A stretch of 49,009 nucleotides of DNA from Opitutus sp. GAS368 (GCA_945903545.1 CAMDOO010000014.1:1-49009); one strand, 5' to 3'; counted from the first letter of the stretch, positions 26,128 through 38,080 are shown. The notes: generated from the sequence alone by a model not told the origin. Numbers and translations are program-made.

Positions 26128-28023
26128 ATGCTATTCAATAAGATACCGTACGATGTGATCGTCTGCGGCGCCGGCCATGCCGGCGTCGAGGCGGCGCTCG
26201 CGGCATCGCGGATGGGGGCCTCTACCCTACTCCTTTCGGGCAACATCGATACGATCGCCCAGATGAGCTGCAACCCGGCCATTGGCGGTCAGGCCAAGGG
26301 ACAGATGGTCCGCGAGATCGACGCGCTCGGCGGCGAGATGGCGATCAACACCGACGTCACCGCGATTCAGTTCCGACTGCTCAATGAGTCCAAGGGACCG
26401 GCCGTGCAGTCGCCGCGGGCCCAGTGCGACAAGAAGGTCTATCAGCTGCGGCTGAAGCACACCTTGGAGATTCAAGAGAACCTACAGATCTTCCAGGCCA
26501 CGGTCACGGGCTTGATCTACAAGAACGGCAAGGTCGTCGGCTGCCGGACCAACCTCGATATCGAGTTCGCCGGCTCAACCGTGGTCATCACGACCGGGAC
26601 GTTTCTACGCGGCCTGATGCATATCGGCCAGAACAAGAATGAGGGCGGCCGTCTGGGCGACTTTTCCGCCAAGACGCTTTCGAGCAGTTTGGCGGAAGCC
26701 GGAATCGAGCTTCAGCGCTTAAAGACCGGCACGCCGCCGCGACTGCTGGGCCGCAGCCTGGATTTCTCGAAGATGACCGAACAACGCGGTGACGCGGTTC
26801 CGACGCTATTTGCTTATCACGACACCCGGATGGATTCCGACTTGTTCCACGTAGAACGGACCGGCGAAAAGAGGCTGGGGTGGGCACCCGGCTCGGACTC
26901 GGTGTCTTGCTGGATGACCTATACGACGGATCAGACCGCCGAGATCGTCCGGAGTAATCTTTCGAAGTCGGCCATGTATAGCGGGGAAATCGAAGGGGTA
27001 GGGCCGCGCTATTGTCCGAGTATCGAGGATAAGTTCGTCCGGTTCGCCGATAAGCCCCGCCATTTGCTGTTTCTTGAGCCCGAGGGGCGAACCACCAACG
27101 AGTACTACGTGAACGGGCTATCAACGAGTTTGCCATTCGATACTCAGATGGAGATGGTCCGCAGCATTCCAGGGTTGGAGAACGCCATGATTCTCAGACC
27201 AGCTTACGCGGTGGAGTACGACTTCGCGCCGCCGACCCAATTGCTGCCCAGTTTAGAATCGAAGAAGGTCGAGGGCCTGTTTCTGGCCGGCCAGATCAAT
27301 GGGACCTCGGGTTACGAGGAAGCCGCCGCGCAGGGATTGGTGGCCGGCGTGAATGCGGTCAACAAGGTGAGGGGAGCAGCTCCCCTGATCATTCAGCGCC
27401 ACGAAGCTTACATTGGGGTGTTGATCGATGACCTGGTGACCAAGGGCACGCATGAGCCCTACCGGATGTTCACGAGCCGGGCAGAGCATCGGCTACTCTT
27501 TAATCACGGCAGCGCCGAGTTGCGTCTCTGGCATCATTCTGAATCATTTAAGCTACTGTCGGAAAGCCGCTTAAATCGGATTAAATCCAAGGCCAAGTCC
27601 GTGGAGCAGTGGACAGAAAAACTGGCCAAAGACCGCAACGGCCAGAGCACGTGGGCCGAGCAAATCCGGCGCGAAGCGACCGCGGAGCGAGGGGAGGGGG
27701 ACGAAAATCCGCTCCGGCGTCTGTCGTTTCCTGATGAACTCGGACGCGAATCCGCCGCCATCCGCGATGAGGTTCTCTACCGCGTCGCCTACGCCGGTTA
27801 TCTCGACCGGGAGTATCGCCAGATCGATAAACAGCGGCATTTGGAGCAGATCCGGATCCCCGACGGCTTCGATTTCCTAGGCCTGCGTGGCCTGCGCAAG
27901 GAAGGGGCGGCCAAACTGGCCTCGGCCCGGCCCTTTTCCCTGGCCCAAGCCAGCCGCATCAGCGGGGTGACCCCAGCCGACATCAGTGTCCTGATGGTGG
28001 CAATCGGGCGGGTGGGCGGATAG
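26128..28023 (+). CDS. mnmG: tRNA uridine 5-carboxymethylaminomethyl modification enzyme MnmG
   Basis: A 631-residue protein of normal length. FAD-binding [13 protein letters not shown] is at 14-26; the family signatures [45 protein letters not shown] and [20 protein letters not shown] and the C-terminal helical domain that docks MnmE ([16 protein letters not shown]) are all present. It oxidises methylene-THF-derived groups with FAD as MnmE's partner. The ATG at 26128 follows a strongly AT-rich stretch (26107-26127) without a Shine-Dalgarno. It is bracketed by two nearly identical REPIN-like elements. Confidence 0.97.
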   Translation: MLFNKIPYDVIVCGAGHAGVEAALAASRMGASTLLLSGNIDTIAQMSCNPAIGGQAKGQMVREIDALGGEMAINTDVTAIQFRLLNESKGPAVQSPRAQCDKKVYQLRLKHTLEIQENLQIFQATVTGLIYKNGKVVGCRTNLDIEFAGSTVVITTGTFLRGLMHIGQNKNEGGRLGDFSAKTLSSSLAEAGIELQRLKTGTPPRLLGRSLDFSKMTEQRGDAVPTLFAYHDTRMDSDLFHVERTGEKRLGWAPGSDSVSCWMTYTTDQTAEIVRSNLSKSAMYSGEIEGVGPRYCPSIEDKFVRFADKPRHLLFLEPEGRTTNEYYVNGLSTSLPFDTQMEMVRSIPGLENAMILRPAYAVEYDFAPPTQLLPSLESKKVEGLFLAGQINGTSGYEEAAAQGLVAGVNAVNKVRGAAPLIIQRHEAYIGVLIDDLVTKGTHEPYRMFTSRAEHRLLFNHGSAELRLWHHSESFKLLSESRLNRIKSKAKSVEQWTEKLAKDRNGQSTWAEQIRREATAERGEGDENPLRRLSFPDELGRESAAIRDEVLYRVAYAGYLDREYRQIDKQRHLEQIRIPDGFDFLGLRGLRKEGAAKLASARPFSLAQASRISGVTPADISVLMVAIGRVGG

Positions 28024-28027
28024 TGCT

Positions 28028-28085
28028 GTAGGAGCGGCTTTACGCCGCGATTCCGGCGATTATCGCGGGATAAACCCGCTCCTAC
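28028..28085. repeat. REPIN-like element, copy 2 (after mnmG)
   Basis: 58 bp, 57 identical to copy 1 at 26034-26091 and in the same orientation, starting five bases after the mnmG stop. Confidence 0.92.
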
Positions 28086-28166
28086 ATTCAAGATAGACCA
28101 CCACCCGTGGGTGGATCATTCTTGGGTCGATGCGGCACCAATCGGGTCACGGGCCGGCCACGGACG

Positions 28167-28196
28167 CTGTAACATTTGTGAAACGACACCTATATT
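28167..28196 (+). promoter_or_regulatory. Candidate phoBR promoter with Pho-box-like repeat
   Basis: CTGTAAC-ATTT-GTGAAAC (28167-28184) has the 7-4-7 spacing of a Pho box, and TATATT at 28191-28196 could be the -10. The match to the CTGTCAT consensus is partial and the spacing to the -10 is shorter than usual. Confidence 0.35.
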
Positions 28197-28235
28197 CGCT
28201 AGGAGCGGGCTCATTGTCCGGCTAAGTTACGTCCG

Positions 28236-28943
28236 ATGAACGACGCGATCACAGCGAAAATCCTCGTGGTGGATGATGAGCCGGATGTGACCACTCTGCT
28301 GGTCTATCACCTGAAGGCGGCCGGGCACTCGGTGCAGGCACTGAACGACCCGAGGCGGGCCGTCAATTTGGCGAAGGAGTTTCTCCCAGACTTGGTCATT
28401 CTCGACGTGATGATGCCAGATTTGAGCGGTCTGGAGATCTGCCGGGCGTTGCGGAAGGATCCCAAACTCAAGCAGGTGCCGGTGATTTTCCTCACGGCCC
28501 GAACCGAGGAAAACGACCGGATCGCCGGCCTGGAGAGCGGGGCCGATGACTATGTCTGCAAACCATTCAGCACGAAGGAATTGATGCTGCGCGTGCAGTC
28601 GATTCTGCGTCGCCGCAGCTCCGGGGAACAGGACGGGCAAGGGAAGCTGCTGGAAGCCGGCCGGATCGCGCTCGATCCGGTGCGCCATGAGGTGAAAATT
28701 GGCGGCGAGGCGCTGAGCCTGACGGCCACCGAGTTCAAGCTCCTGCAGATCCTGATGGAGCGCCGCGGCCGGGTGCAGACCCGCGAGAAGCTGCTCGTGG
28801 ATGTTTGGAACTACGAAGCCGAGATCGAGACCCGCACGGTCGACACCCACATGCGGCGGCTGCGGGAAAAGCTGGGCGATGAAGCCTCTTGGGTGGAAAC
28901 CATTCGCGGGGTGGGGTACCGCCTCTCGGATCGGAAGGCTTGA
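28236..28943 (+). CDS. phoB: PhoB-like response regulator
   Basis: A 235-residue OmpR/PhoB-family regulator. The receiver domain has acidic residues Asp13-Asp14, phospho-acceptor Asp57 in LVILDVMMP, the Thr of FLTAR and Lys of CKPFS. The C-terminal winged helix (about 140-232) contains LTATEFKLLQILM, TVDTHMRRLREKLG and the closing IRGVGYRL. It would be phosphorylated by the kinase encoded six bases downstream and control phosphate-starvation genes. The assignment to Pho rather than another OmpR system rests on similarity of the pair and is good but not proven. Confidence 0.88.
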   Translation: MNDAITAKILVVDDEPDVTTLLVYHLKAAGHSVQALNDPRRAVNLAKEFLPDLVILDVMMPDLSGLEICRALRKDPKLKQVPVIFLTARTEENDRIAGLESGADDYVCKPFSTKELMLRVQSILRRRSSGEQDGQGKLLEAGRIALDPVRHEVKIGGEALSLTATEFKLLQILMERRGRVQTREKLLVDVWNYEAEIETRTVDTHMRRLREKLGDEASWVETIRGVGYRLSDRKA

Positions 28944-28949
28944 GCCAGT

Positions 28950-30227
28950 ATGAACCTCCTGCTTGTCGTCCTCACCTTGGTCGCGCTGGGCTTTTTGTAC
29001 TCGGCCCGCAGCAGCCTGCAGCGGCACCGGGAAGCGCTGCGCCGTCTCGGCCAGTCGCTGGCGCGCCGGCAGCCGTTCCTGGGCGAGGATGAGCCCGCGT
29101 TGCTGGGCCTGGAATTTCAGCAACTCTGCGGCACGGCCAACGATCTCGTCACGGGGCACAACCGCCTCAGCCAGTTCAGCAACAACCAGCTCGCCCAAAT
29201 CGACACCACGCTCGGCAGCCTGAAGGAGGCGGTGATGATCCTGGACGAGCAAAACCGGATCATGCTCGCGAACGGCGCCCTCCACGCGCTTTTCCCGCGC
29301 ACCCGCGGAGTGCCGCAGCAACGGCTCGAGCTGGCCTTGGATTCGCGCGGATTTCTCGAGTACGTGAACGCGGTGCGTGCCGGCAACGCGCCGACGCAAC
29401 AGGAGGTTGAATTCGCGAATGGCGGAGCCTCCATCTGGGTTGAGGCAACCGGCGCGCAGATCCCGGCGATCGATCAACCGAGCGGATCCTGGTCGCTGTT
29501 TGTCCTGCACGATGTCACGCGGCAAAAGAAACTCGAAGGACTCCGCCGCGATTTCGTCGCCAACGTCTCACACGAGCTGCGCACGCCGCTGAGCGTCATC
29601 AAGGGCTACGTTGAAACCCTGGTCGACGGGGGCCGCGACATGCCCGTGGAGGACCGCGAGAAATTCCTGCTCACGATCCAGCGCCACACCGAGCGCTTGA
29701 ATTCCCTGCTCGAGGATCTCCTCACGCTTTCGCGCCTCGAGTCCACCACGCCGGGATTGAATTCCGAGAAGATCAATCTCACCGCCCTGATCTCCAGCGT
29801 GGTCGAGGACGTGAGCCGCCGGCCCGCGGCCTCCGGACACAGTCTCAAGCTGACCCTCGAGCCCGGGGTGGGGGAGCTCGCGATCGATCCGCTTAAAATC
29901 ACCCAGGTGTTCGAAAACCTGATCGACAACGCCCTGAAGTATTCTCCCCGCGGATCCGTCATCGAGGTGACCGCGAAGGTGGATGCCGCGGGTGTGCAGG
30001 TTTGCGTGCGCGACAACGGCCCGGGGATTCCCGCCGAGGACCTTTTGCGTATCTTCGAGCGCTTCTATCGCGTGGACAAGGGCCGCTCGCGCGAGAAGGG
30101 CGGCACGGGTCTCGGGCTCAGCATCGTGAAACACATCATCCAGCTGCACGGCGGCCGGGTTTGGGTCGAAAGCGAGCTCGGCAAGGGCGCGGCGTTTTTC
30201 TTCAGCCTGCCTCGGCGGATGGAATAG
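28950..30227 (+). CDS. phoR: PhoR-like sensor histidine kinase
   Basis: A 425-residue kinase. One N-terminal membrane helix (about 2-18) without a periplasmic domain, a linker, a PAS domain (about 88-198, SLKEAVMILDEQNRIMLAN), then the phosphoacceptor His208 in DFVANVSHELRTPLS. The catalytic domain follows with N box NLIDNALKYSP, G1 DNGPGIP, F box FERFYRVDKG and G2 GGTGLGLSIVKHI. The single anchor plus PAS layout is that of PhoR, which senses phosphate status through the Pst transporter and PhoU; neither is in the window. It sits in an operon with phoB. Confidence 0.9.
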   Translation: MNLLLVVLTLVALGFLYSARSSLQRHREALRRLGQSLARRQPFLGEDEPALLGLEFQQLCGTANDLVTGHNRLSQFSNNQLAQIDTTLGSLKEAVMILDEQNRIMLANGALHALFPRTRGVPQQRLELALDSRGFLEYVNAVRAGNAPTQQEVEFANGGASIWVEATGAQIPAIDQPSGSWSLFVLHDVTRQKKLEGLRRDFVANVSHELRTPLSVIKGYVETLVDGGRDMPVEDREKFLLTIQRHTERLNSLLEDLLTLSRLESTTPGLNSEKINLTALISSVVEDVSRRPAASGHSLKLTLEPGVGELAIDPLKITQVFENLIDNALKYSPRGSVIEVTAKVDAAGVQVCVRDNGPGIPAEDLLRIFERFYRVDKGRSREKGGTGLGLSIVKHIIQLHGGRVWVESELGKGAAFFFSLPRRME

Positions 30228-30355
30228 GTCGGGATCAACTCAATTTGGTTTCACGCAGAGTCCGCAGAAGTCGCAGAGGTCGATCCGTTTTTAACCGCGG
30301 ATTTAGCGGATTTAAGGGATTTAAAACCGCCGGAATTTTTAATCACGGAGGATGA

Positions 30356-30440
30356 GGTAGGGCCCGACGTCACGGCGGGCCGTTCGGACGGACCGCGTTT
30401 GATCCCGCAAGCTCGGGCCGCCCTGAGGTCGGCCCCTACC
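30356..30440. repeat. GTAG element with central bulge, copy A, in the phoR-trmB gap
   Basis: From GGTAGGGCCCGACG to GTCGGCCCCTACC; closely matches 38774-38858 along its length. The 30228-30522 gap also holds a GCAGAG-type run (30253-30276), an AT-rich CCGCGGATTTAGCGGATTTA phrase (30295-30320) and a further half-element at 30455-30479 ending CCCTACC. No gene is seen. Confidence 0.75.
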
Positions 30441-30522
30441 TCGAGCCAATCACAGCGCCGACGGAGTCGACGCCCTACCGGCCGGGCTTGCGCCGGACCC
30501 CGCCGGATTCTAGCCGTGCGCA

Positions 30523-31116
30523 GTGGATAATTCCGAACGCACCGCCGAATACCGCACCCGCCTCGGGGAACGCCGGGATAAACTGCAGGCCGAGATCGCG
30601 GCCATTTTACCCCATGGAGGTCCCTTCGTGCTGGAGGTGGGATCCGGCCACGGCCATTTCCTGAACGCCTTCGCCGAGGCCAATCCCGCCCGGGTCTGCG
30701 TGGGGATCGACCTGCAGCAGGAACGGGTGGTCCGCTCCCTGCGCAAACGCGACCGGGCCAAGCTCAAGAACCTCCATTTCCTGCGCGGGGACGTCGCCAT
30801 GCTCCTTGAGGTCCTGCCGGCCGGGGCTCTCGCGGACCTCATCTTCGTCCTCTTTCCGGATCCCTGGCCGAAGCTGAGGCATCATAAGCACCGCACCATG
30901 CAGGCTCACTTCCTCCAAACGTTGGCAGCCAGGACCTTACCGGGATCCCACCTGTGTTTTCGCACCGATTTCGAGCCCTATTTCCGCGACGTCGAAGCCA
31001 CACTGAAGACCCATCCGGACTGGGAATTGGTCCAGGCGCCTTGGCCTTTTGAGCTTCCGACGGTCTTTCAGGAGCGGGCTGAAGCCTTCCATTCCCTAAT
31101 CGCCCAACGGCGCTGA
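30523..31116 (+). CDS. trmB: tRNA (guanine-N7-)-methyltransferase
   Basis: A 197-residue SAM-dependent methyltransferase forming m7G46 in tRNA. SAM motif LEVGSGHGHF at 37-46, acidic motif VGIDLQQE, and the TrmB signature FPDPWPKLRHHKHR (111-124), followed by the FRTDFEPYF motif. It starts with GTG at 30523 (reads DNSERTAEYR next); no better ATG lies in register. It stands alone between repeat-bearing gaps. Confidence 0.93.
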   Translation: MDNSERTAEYRTRLGERRDKLQAEIAAILPHGGPFVLEVGSGHGHFLNAFAEANPARVCVGIDLQQERVVRSLRKRDRAKLKNLHFLRGDVAMLLEVLPAGALADLIFVLFPDPWPKLRHHKHRTMQAHFLQTLAARTLPGSHLCFRTDFEPYFRDVEATLKTHPDWELVQAPWPFELPTVFQERAEAFHSLIAQRR

Positions 31117-31159
31117 ACGGGCCGGAGGTAGTTGGGCCAATTTGGCCGAATGATCTGTC

Positions 31160-31215
31160 TGTAGCCGGGGTCGTTGACCCCGGTGCCGGAACCGGCCTCA
31201 ACGAGGCCGGCTACA
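31160..31215. repeat. REPIN-like element of the TGTAGCCGG family
   Basis: TGTAGCCGGGGTCGTTGACC continues into two perfect hairpins (CCGGGGTC/GACCCCGG and CCGGCCTC/GAGGCCGG) and ends GGCCGGCTACA. The same family occurs inside the WD40 gene at 46639-46690. Confidence 0.85.
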
Positions 31216-31364
31216 GAAAACAGACCCCTACCGGGCCGGATAAGAAAACGGGGGAATCACCCTTCTTGGTCTAATTCCCAAACCTCATGGTGGAAACGCG
31301 CGGTTTCGGGGGTTGACGGGGTTTCAGACGTTTGCCTACGTCCTTTCCTTTCTAGCACATTACC

Positions 31365-32270
31365 GTGTCCCGCACCTTCTTCAAACTAGGCACAAAGTCC
31401 GTCTCCGCTCTGGCGTTTCTGACCGCAACCGCGGCGTTCGCTTCCGAGGGAGAAGGGGTCGCCCCGAGCGCGGCCAAGCTCGCCGACTTCGGCGGCGGCT
31501 GGACGATTTCCAACAGCATGGCAACTGGCTGGGCGGTTTCCGCGCTGTTGGTATTTCTCGTGCTTTGGCTGGTGGGAAAACCATCCGTGCTTCCGTCCAA
31601 GGGTCAGGCCGTGGTTGAGGCCCTGATCGAGGCCCTGCGCGACCTGTTCGAGCCCATCGTCGGCAAGAAGGCTTTCCCGGCTTCCTTTCCGATCCTGGTC
31701 ACCCTGTTTCTTTTTATTCTGTTCCACAACTGGATGGGTCTCATCCCCGGCGTCGGCACGATGGGCTGGGGCCATGAGGTCGATGGTCAATTCCACATCA
31801 CCCGCGCACTGATCCGGCCGTTCAACTCGGACTTCAACGGCACCATCGCGCTCGCCCTCATTTCCTTCGGCGCCTGGCTCATCATCGTCTTCAAGTACGC
31901 CGGTCTCAAGGTCATCATGTGGGACCTGTTTGGCAACAAGGCCGACAAGAACGAAACCCCCGGCTGGCTCTATCCGATCTTGGCACTGGTGTTCATGATC
32001 GTCGGCCTCATCGAGGTGTTCTCGATCGGCATCCGGCCCTTCACGCTTTCGGTCCGTCTCTTCGGCAATGTGTTCGGCGGTGAGAACCTGCTCCACGGCA
32101 CCGGCTTCTTCTTTGTCTTCTACTTCATGGAGCTGCTGGTCGGCCTGATCCAGGCGATCGTGTTCACCCTGCTCAGCTCGGTTTACATCGGCCTGATCTG
32201 CAACCACGGCGACGATCATGATCACGACAAGGACGCCGCGCACGGCCACGCCGGGGAGTCCCACCACTGA
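31365..32270 (+). CDS. atpB: ATP synthase F0 subunit a
   Basis: A 301-residue membrane protein. An apparent signal-like hydrophobic N-terminus (10-26, ending AAFASEGEG) precedes five or six helices. The essential Arg is Arg231 in TLSVRLFGNVFGGE, facing the c-ring carboxylate. The C-terminus is His/Asp-rich (HGDDHDHDKDAAHGHAG). It forms the proton half-channels of F0. First gene of atpBEFHAGDC; translation starts with GTG. No atpI is upstream. A TTGACG at 31312-31317 may be a -35, but the matching -10 is poor. Confidence 0.95.
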   Translation: MSRTFFKLGTKSVSALAFLTATAAFASEGEGVAPSAAKLADFGGGWTISNSMATGWAVSALLVFLVLWLVGKPSVLPSKGQAVVEALIEALRDLFEPIVGKKAFPASFPILVTLFLFILFHNWMGLIPGVGTMGWGHEVDGQFHITRALIRPFNSDFNGTIALALISFGAWLIIVFKYAGLKVIMWDLFGNKADKNETPGWLYPILALVFMIVGLIEVFSIGIRPFTLSVRLFGNVFGGENLLHGTGFFFVFYFMELLVGLIQAIVFTLLSSVYIGLICNHGDDHDHDKDAAHGHAGESHH

Positions 32271-32343
32271 GTTTCACGAATTTCCCGCCGGGAGCGTGCC
32301 CTGAGTGCGCACGGCGGAAACCCAACAAAAAATACACACCACC

Positions 32344-32580
32344 ATGAACAACATCATCCTCGCCGCCGCTGAAGGCGCCGCTCCCGTCGCCGGTGTCACC
32401 GGCAACATCGCCAGCGCTCTCGGCCTCCTCGGTGCCGCCATCGGCGTCGGTCTCATCGGCCAGAAGGCCGCCGAGGCCGTCGGTCGCAATCCCGGTGCTT
32501 CCGGCAAGATCCTGGTCCAAGCCATCATCGGCATGGCGCTCGCCGAAGGTCTCGGCATTCTCGCGCTGTTCCTTGCCTAA
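32344..32580 (+). CDS. atpE: ATP synthase F0 subunit c
   Basis: A 78-residue two-helix hairpin. Helix 1 (GNIASALGLLGAAIGVGLIG), polar loop GRNP (47-50), helix 2 with the ion-binding Glu68 in GMALAEGLGI. The residue after Glu is Gly and the helix-1 position used for sodium in Na+-type rings is Val, so coupling is most likely to protons. The N-terminal segment (MNNIILAAAEGAAPVAG) is slightly extended. Start at ATG 32344; the upstream frame is not part of the protein. Confidence 0.97.
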   Translation: MNNIILAAAEGAAPVAGVTGNIASALGLLGAAIGVGLIGQKAAEAVGRNPGASGKILVQAIIGMALAEGLGILALFLA

Positions 32581-32638
32581 TTGAAGTGTGTCCCTTGACG
32601 GCGCGGGTTCGCCCGCGCCGTCCCTCCCTTTTTCCGCC

Positions 32639-33208
32639 ATGACGCTGCCCCTCTTCTTCGCCGCTGCCGCTGAGGCCGCGGGCGCCCCAGGCCCCATCGC
32701 GGGCCTGCAGCAGACCTTTGAGCACTTCGGCGTCGAGCCGAAGTTCATCGCCTACCAGACCATCAGCATCGTCATCGTGATGTGGGTGCTCTACCGGTTC
32801 GCGATCAAGCCCGTCATCGCCACGATGGACGAGCGCACGCAGAAGATCTCCTCCGGCCTGAAGCACGCCGAGGAAATGCAGGTCAAGCTCGCCGCCGCCC
32901 AGCAGGAGAGCGCCGCGATCGTCAAGAAGGCCTCGCAGGAGGCTGGCCGCATTGTCGACGACGCCCGCAAGTCCTCCAAGGAATACGTCGAGAAGCAGAC
33001 CCAGGAAGCGTCCGCCAAGGCCAACGACATCCTCCAGAAGGCCCAGCAGGCGATCGAGCTCGAGCACAAGAAGATGCTCGCCGACGCCCGCGGCGAGATC
33101 GCCCGCCTCGTCGTCGCCACCACGCAGCGCGTCCTCGCCAAGGAGCTCTCCGAGGCGGACCGCGCCCGCTACAACGAGGCCGCCGGCCGCGAGCTCACCG
33201 GCGTCTGA
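32639..33208 (+). CDS. atpF: ATP synthase F0 subunit b
   Basis: A 189-residue stator subunit. An N-terminal Ala-rich extension and one membrane helix ([18 protein letters not shown], about 44-61) are followed by a long charged helix with heptad pattern ([20 protein letters not shown] onward) to about 165. It links subunit a to the F1 head through delta. Start: ATG of [13 protein letters not shown]; in-frame sequence upstream reads into the atpE-atpF gap. 58 bp after atpE. Confidence 0.94.
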   Translation: MTLPLFFAAAAEAAGAPGPIAGLQQTFEHFGVEPKFIAYQTISIVIVMWVLYRFAIKPVIATMDERTQKISSGLKHAEEMQVKLAAAQQESAAIVKKASQEAGRIVDDARKSSKEYVEKQTQEASAKANDILQKAQQAIELEHKKMLADARGEIARLVVATTQRVLAKELSEADRARYNEAAGRELTGV

Positions 33209-33229
33209 GATTTCAGATCTTAAATCCCC

Positions 33230-33625
33230 ATGGCCGCCCACGCGAAGAAAGCCCAGATGCTCGCCCGCCAGCTCTTCAAGCTGAGCCTCGTGGACGGCAC
33301 CGTGTCGACCGACCGCGTCGCCGGTGTCCTCGCCTACGTCGAGAAGCACAAGCTCGCCAATCCCGTGATGGTCCTGCGCGCCTATCGCCGCCTCGTCGTC
33401 ACGGAGCTCGCCAAGAGCCACGCCATCGTTGAGCACGCCGGCGCAATCCAGGATGCGACCCTCGCCGGCATCGCCGCCGCGCTCACGCAAAAGTACCGCC
33501 GTCCCGTCACCGCGGCCGCCAAGGCCAATCCCGCGCTCCTCGCCGGCCTGCGCGTGAAGGTCGGCGACGATATCTACGAGTCCTCCATCGCCGGCCAGCT
33601 CGCCGCCCTTTCCGCCGCCGTCTGA
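33230..33625 (+). CDS. atpH: ATP synthase F1 subunit delta, short form
   Basis: Only 131 residues, against about 175-180 in typical delta subunits. The C-terminal half is recognisable (LRAYRRLVVTELAKSHAIVE, then ALTQKYRRPVT, NPALLAGLRVKVGDDIYESS). The N-terminal helical domain is reduced: only about 45 residues precede that part, so several of the six helices that bind the alpha subunit appear to be missing. Start is the ATG directly following a short leader with AGATCTTAAATC. The genomic position between atpF and atpA fixes the identity. Confidence 0.88.
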   Translation: MAAHAKKAQMLARQLFKLSLVDGTVSTDRVAGVLAYVEKHKLANPVMVLRAYRRLVVTELAKSHAIVEHAGAIQDATLAGIAAALTQKYRRPVTAAAKANPALLAGLRVKVGDDIYESSIAGQLAALSAAV

Positions 33626-33667
33626 TTTTCTTCCGCCTTTTTTCCAACCGCATTTTCCCCGTCGTCC

Positions 33668-35194
33668 ATGAGCACCGCCCTCGAACAAATCGAACAGCAG
33701 ATCGCCAAGCTCTCCAGCAAGGCCATCAAGAAGAACACCGGCAACATCCGGACCGTCGCTGACGGCGTCGCCAAGATCGACGGCCTCTCGGAGGTCATGT
33801 ACAACGAAATGGTCCAGTTCCCCGGCGGCGCCATCGGCATCGCGCTCAACTTGGAAGAGGACGAGGTCGGTTGCGTCATCCTCGGCGACGTCTCGAAGCT
33901 CAAGGAAGGCGACGAGGTCCAGACCACCGGCAAGCTGCTCTCCGTCCCCGTCGGCAAGGCCCTGCTCGGCCGCGCGGTTGACGCCCTCGGCAACCCGGTC
34001 GACGGCAAGGGTCCGATCGCCGCCACCGAAACCTATCCGGTTGAACGCATCGCACCCGGCATCATGGCCCGCAAGTCGGTCAACCAGCCCCTCTTCACCG
34101 GCATCATGGCGATCGACTCCATGATCCCGATCGGTCGTGGCCAGCGCGAGCTGATCATTGGCGACCGCGGCACGGGCAAGACCACGATCTGCATCGATAC
34201 GATCATCAACCAGGCCAAGATCAACAAGGTCGGCCTCGCGAGCGGTGACCCGAAGTTCCGCCCGGTCTACTCGATCTACGTCGCCGTCGGCCAGAAGAAC
34301 TCCAACATCGTCCGCACCATGTCGGCCCTCGAGGCCGCCGGCGCGCTGGAGTACACCATCATCGTCGCCGCCCCGTCGGCCGACAACCCCGCCAACCAGT
34401 ACCTCGCGCCGTTCTCCGGCGCCGCGATGGGCGAGTGGTTCATGGAAAACGGCATGGATGCCCTGATCGTCTATGACGATCTCTCCAAGCACGCCGTCGC
34501 CTACCGCCAGATCTCGCTCATCCTCAAGCGCCCCTCCGGCCGCGAGGCGTACCCGGGCGACGTGTTCTATCTCCACTCCCGCCTCCTCGAGCGCGCCGCG
34601 CGCCTCGACGGCAAGGGCTCGCTCACCGCGCTCCCGATCATCGAGACCCAGGCCGGCGACGTGTCGGCCTACATCCCGACGAACGTGATCTCGATCACCG
34701 ACGGCCAGATCTTCCTCGAGACCGATCTCTTCAACCAGGGCATCCGCCCCGCGGTGTCCGTCGGTCTCTCCGTCTCGCGCGTCGGTTCCTCGGCGCAGAT
34801 CAAGGCCACCAAGCAAGTCGGCGGCAAACTCAAGGGCGAGCTCGCCCAGTTCCGCGAACTCGCGGCCTTCGCGCAGTTCGGTTCCGATCTCGACGCCAAG
34901 ACCAAGTCCCAGCTCGAGCGCGGCGCCCGCATCGTCGAGCTCTTCAAGCAGCCGGCCTTCAGCCCGCTCCCGATCGAGCTCCAGGTCTCGATCCTCTTCG
35001 CGATGCAGAAGAATTTCTTCGATCCGATCGACGCCAAGAAAGTCGTCGCCGCGGCCGCCGCGATGAAGGACTTCTTCGCCACCCGGAAGGACGCCCTGCT
35101 CACCGAGATCCGCACCAAGGCGGCGCTCGACAAGGACCTCGAGGCCAAGCTTCAGGCCGCCTGTGACGAGTGGAAAGCCGGCTACACGGCCTAA
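33668..35194 (+). CDS. atpA: ATP synthase F1 subunit alpha
   Basis: A 508-residue protein. The N-terminal beta-barrel is followed by the nucleotide-binding domain with P-loop GDRGTGKTT near 169-177 and the family signature [18 protein letters not shown]. The C-terminal helical domain contains [20 protein letters not shown]. The catalytic-interface Arg lies in the [13 protein letters not shown] motif. It forms the non-catalytic sites of the F1 head. 42 bp after atpH. Confidence 0.98.
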   Translation: MSTALEQIEQQIAKLSSKAIKKNTGNIRTVADGVAKIDGLSEVMYNEMVQFPGGAIGIALNLEEDEVGCVILGDVSKLKEGDEVQTTGKLLSVPVGKALLGRAVDALGNPVDGKGPIAATETYPVERIAPGIMARKSVNQPLFTGIMAIDSMIPIGRGQRELIIGDRGTGKTTICIDTIINQAKINKVGLASGDPKFRPVYSIYVAVGQKNSNIVRTMSALEAAGALEYTIIVAAPSADNPANQYLAPFSGAAMGEWFMENGMDALIVYDDLSKHAVAYRQISLILKRPSGREAYPGDVFYLHSRLLERAARLDGKGSLTALPIIETQAGDVSAYIPTNVISITDGQIFLETDLFNQGIRPAVSVGLSVSRVGSSAQIKATKQVGGKLKGELAQFRELAAFAQFGSDLDAKTKSQLERGARIVELFKQPAFSPLPIELQVSILFAMQKNFFDPIDAKKVVAAAAAMKDFFATRKDALLTEIRTKAALDKDLEAKLQAACDEWKAGYTA

Positions 35195-35236
35195 ATCCAC
35201 GCCCGCCTCCTCCCTCCAGCCTTCCGCCTTCCGTAA

Positions 35237-37572
<2,336 letters not shown>

Positions 37573-37660
37573 GCGGACGAAGCTCCAAGCAACAAGTAGC
37601 AAGAAGACCGACCTGCTGAGTTCCTGGTACTTGATCCTTGGTCCTTAATACTTACCCAAG

Positions 37661-38068
37661 ATGCCTCTCACGCTGGAAATCGTCACCCCGGAAGCCCGGG
37701 TCTATTCCGACACCGTCGAGTCAGTCGTCATCCCGACGACCACCGGCGAGGTCGGGATCCTGCCGGGGCACATCCCGCTGCTCACGCAGGTTGAACACGG
37801 TGAGCTCCGCGTGACCAAGGACGGCGCCACGCTGCTGCTCGCCATCAGCGGTGGCTTTGCGCAGGTCGAGGGCGACCGCGTTCACGTCCTCGCCGAGCAC
37901 GCCATCACCGAGGAAAAGATGGACGAGAATGTCATCGAGGCCGCGATGAAGCGCGCCGAGGAGCGCCTGAAGGAAGCCGCCCACCTCGACCCGAACGAGT
38001 TCGAGTATCTGCAGGAGATGATTCGTTTCTCGGGCGTCCAGCTCGCGATCAAGCGGCGCCGCCGCTGA
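37661..38068 (+). CDS. atpC: ATP synthase F1 subunit epsilon
   Basis: A 135-residue protein. An N-terminal beta-sandwich (MPLTLEIVTPEARVYSD, TTTGEVGILPGHIPLLTQV, SGGFAQVEGDRVHVLAEHA) is followed by a C-terminal two-helix region (IEAAMKRAEERLKEAAHLDP) that regulates rotation. It is preceded by an 88-bp low-complexity gap of CAAGTAGCAAGAAG and TACTTGATCCTTGG phrases unlike the other short operon spacers. Last gene of the operon. Confidence 0.96.
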   Translation: MPLTLEIVTPEARVYSDTVESVVIPTTTGEVGILPGHIPLLTQVEHGELRVTKDGATLLLAISGGFAQVEGDRVHVLAEHAITEEKMDENVIEAAMKRAEERLKEAAHLDPNEFEYLQEMIRFSGVQLAIKRRRR

Positions 38069-38080
38069 GCCCAAAATCAC

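Noticed and set aside
32525-35200. 891-codon minus-strand frame across atpF-atpA
   Set aside because: Antisense shadow; the plus-strand genes are complete and conserved.
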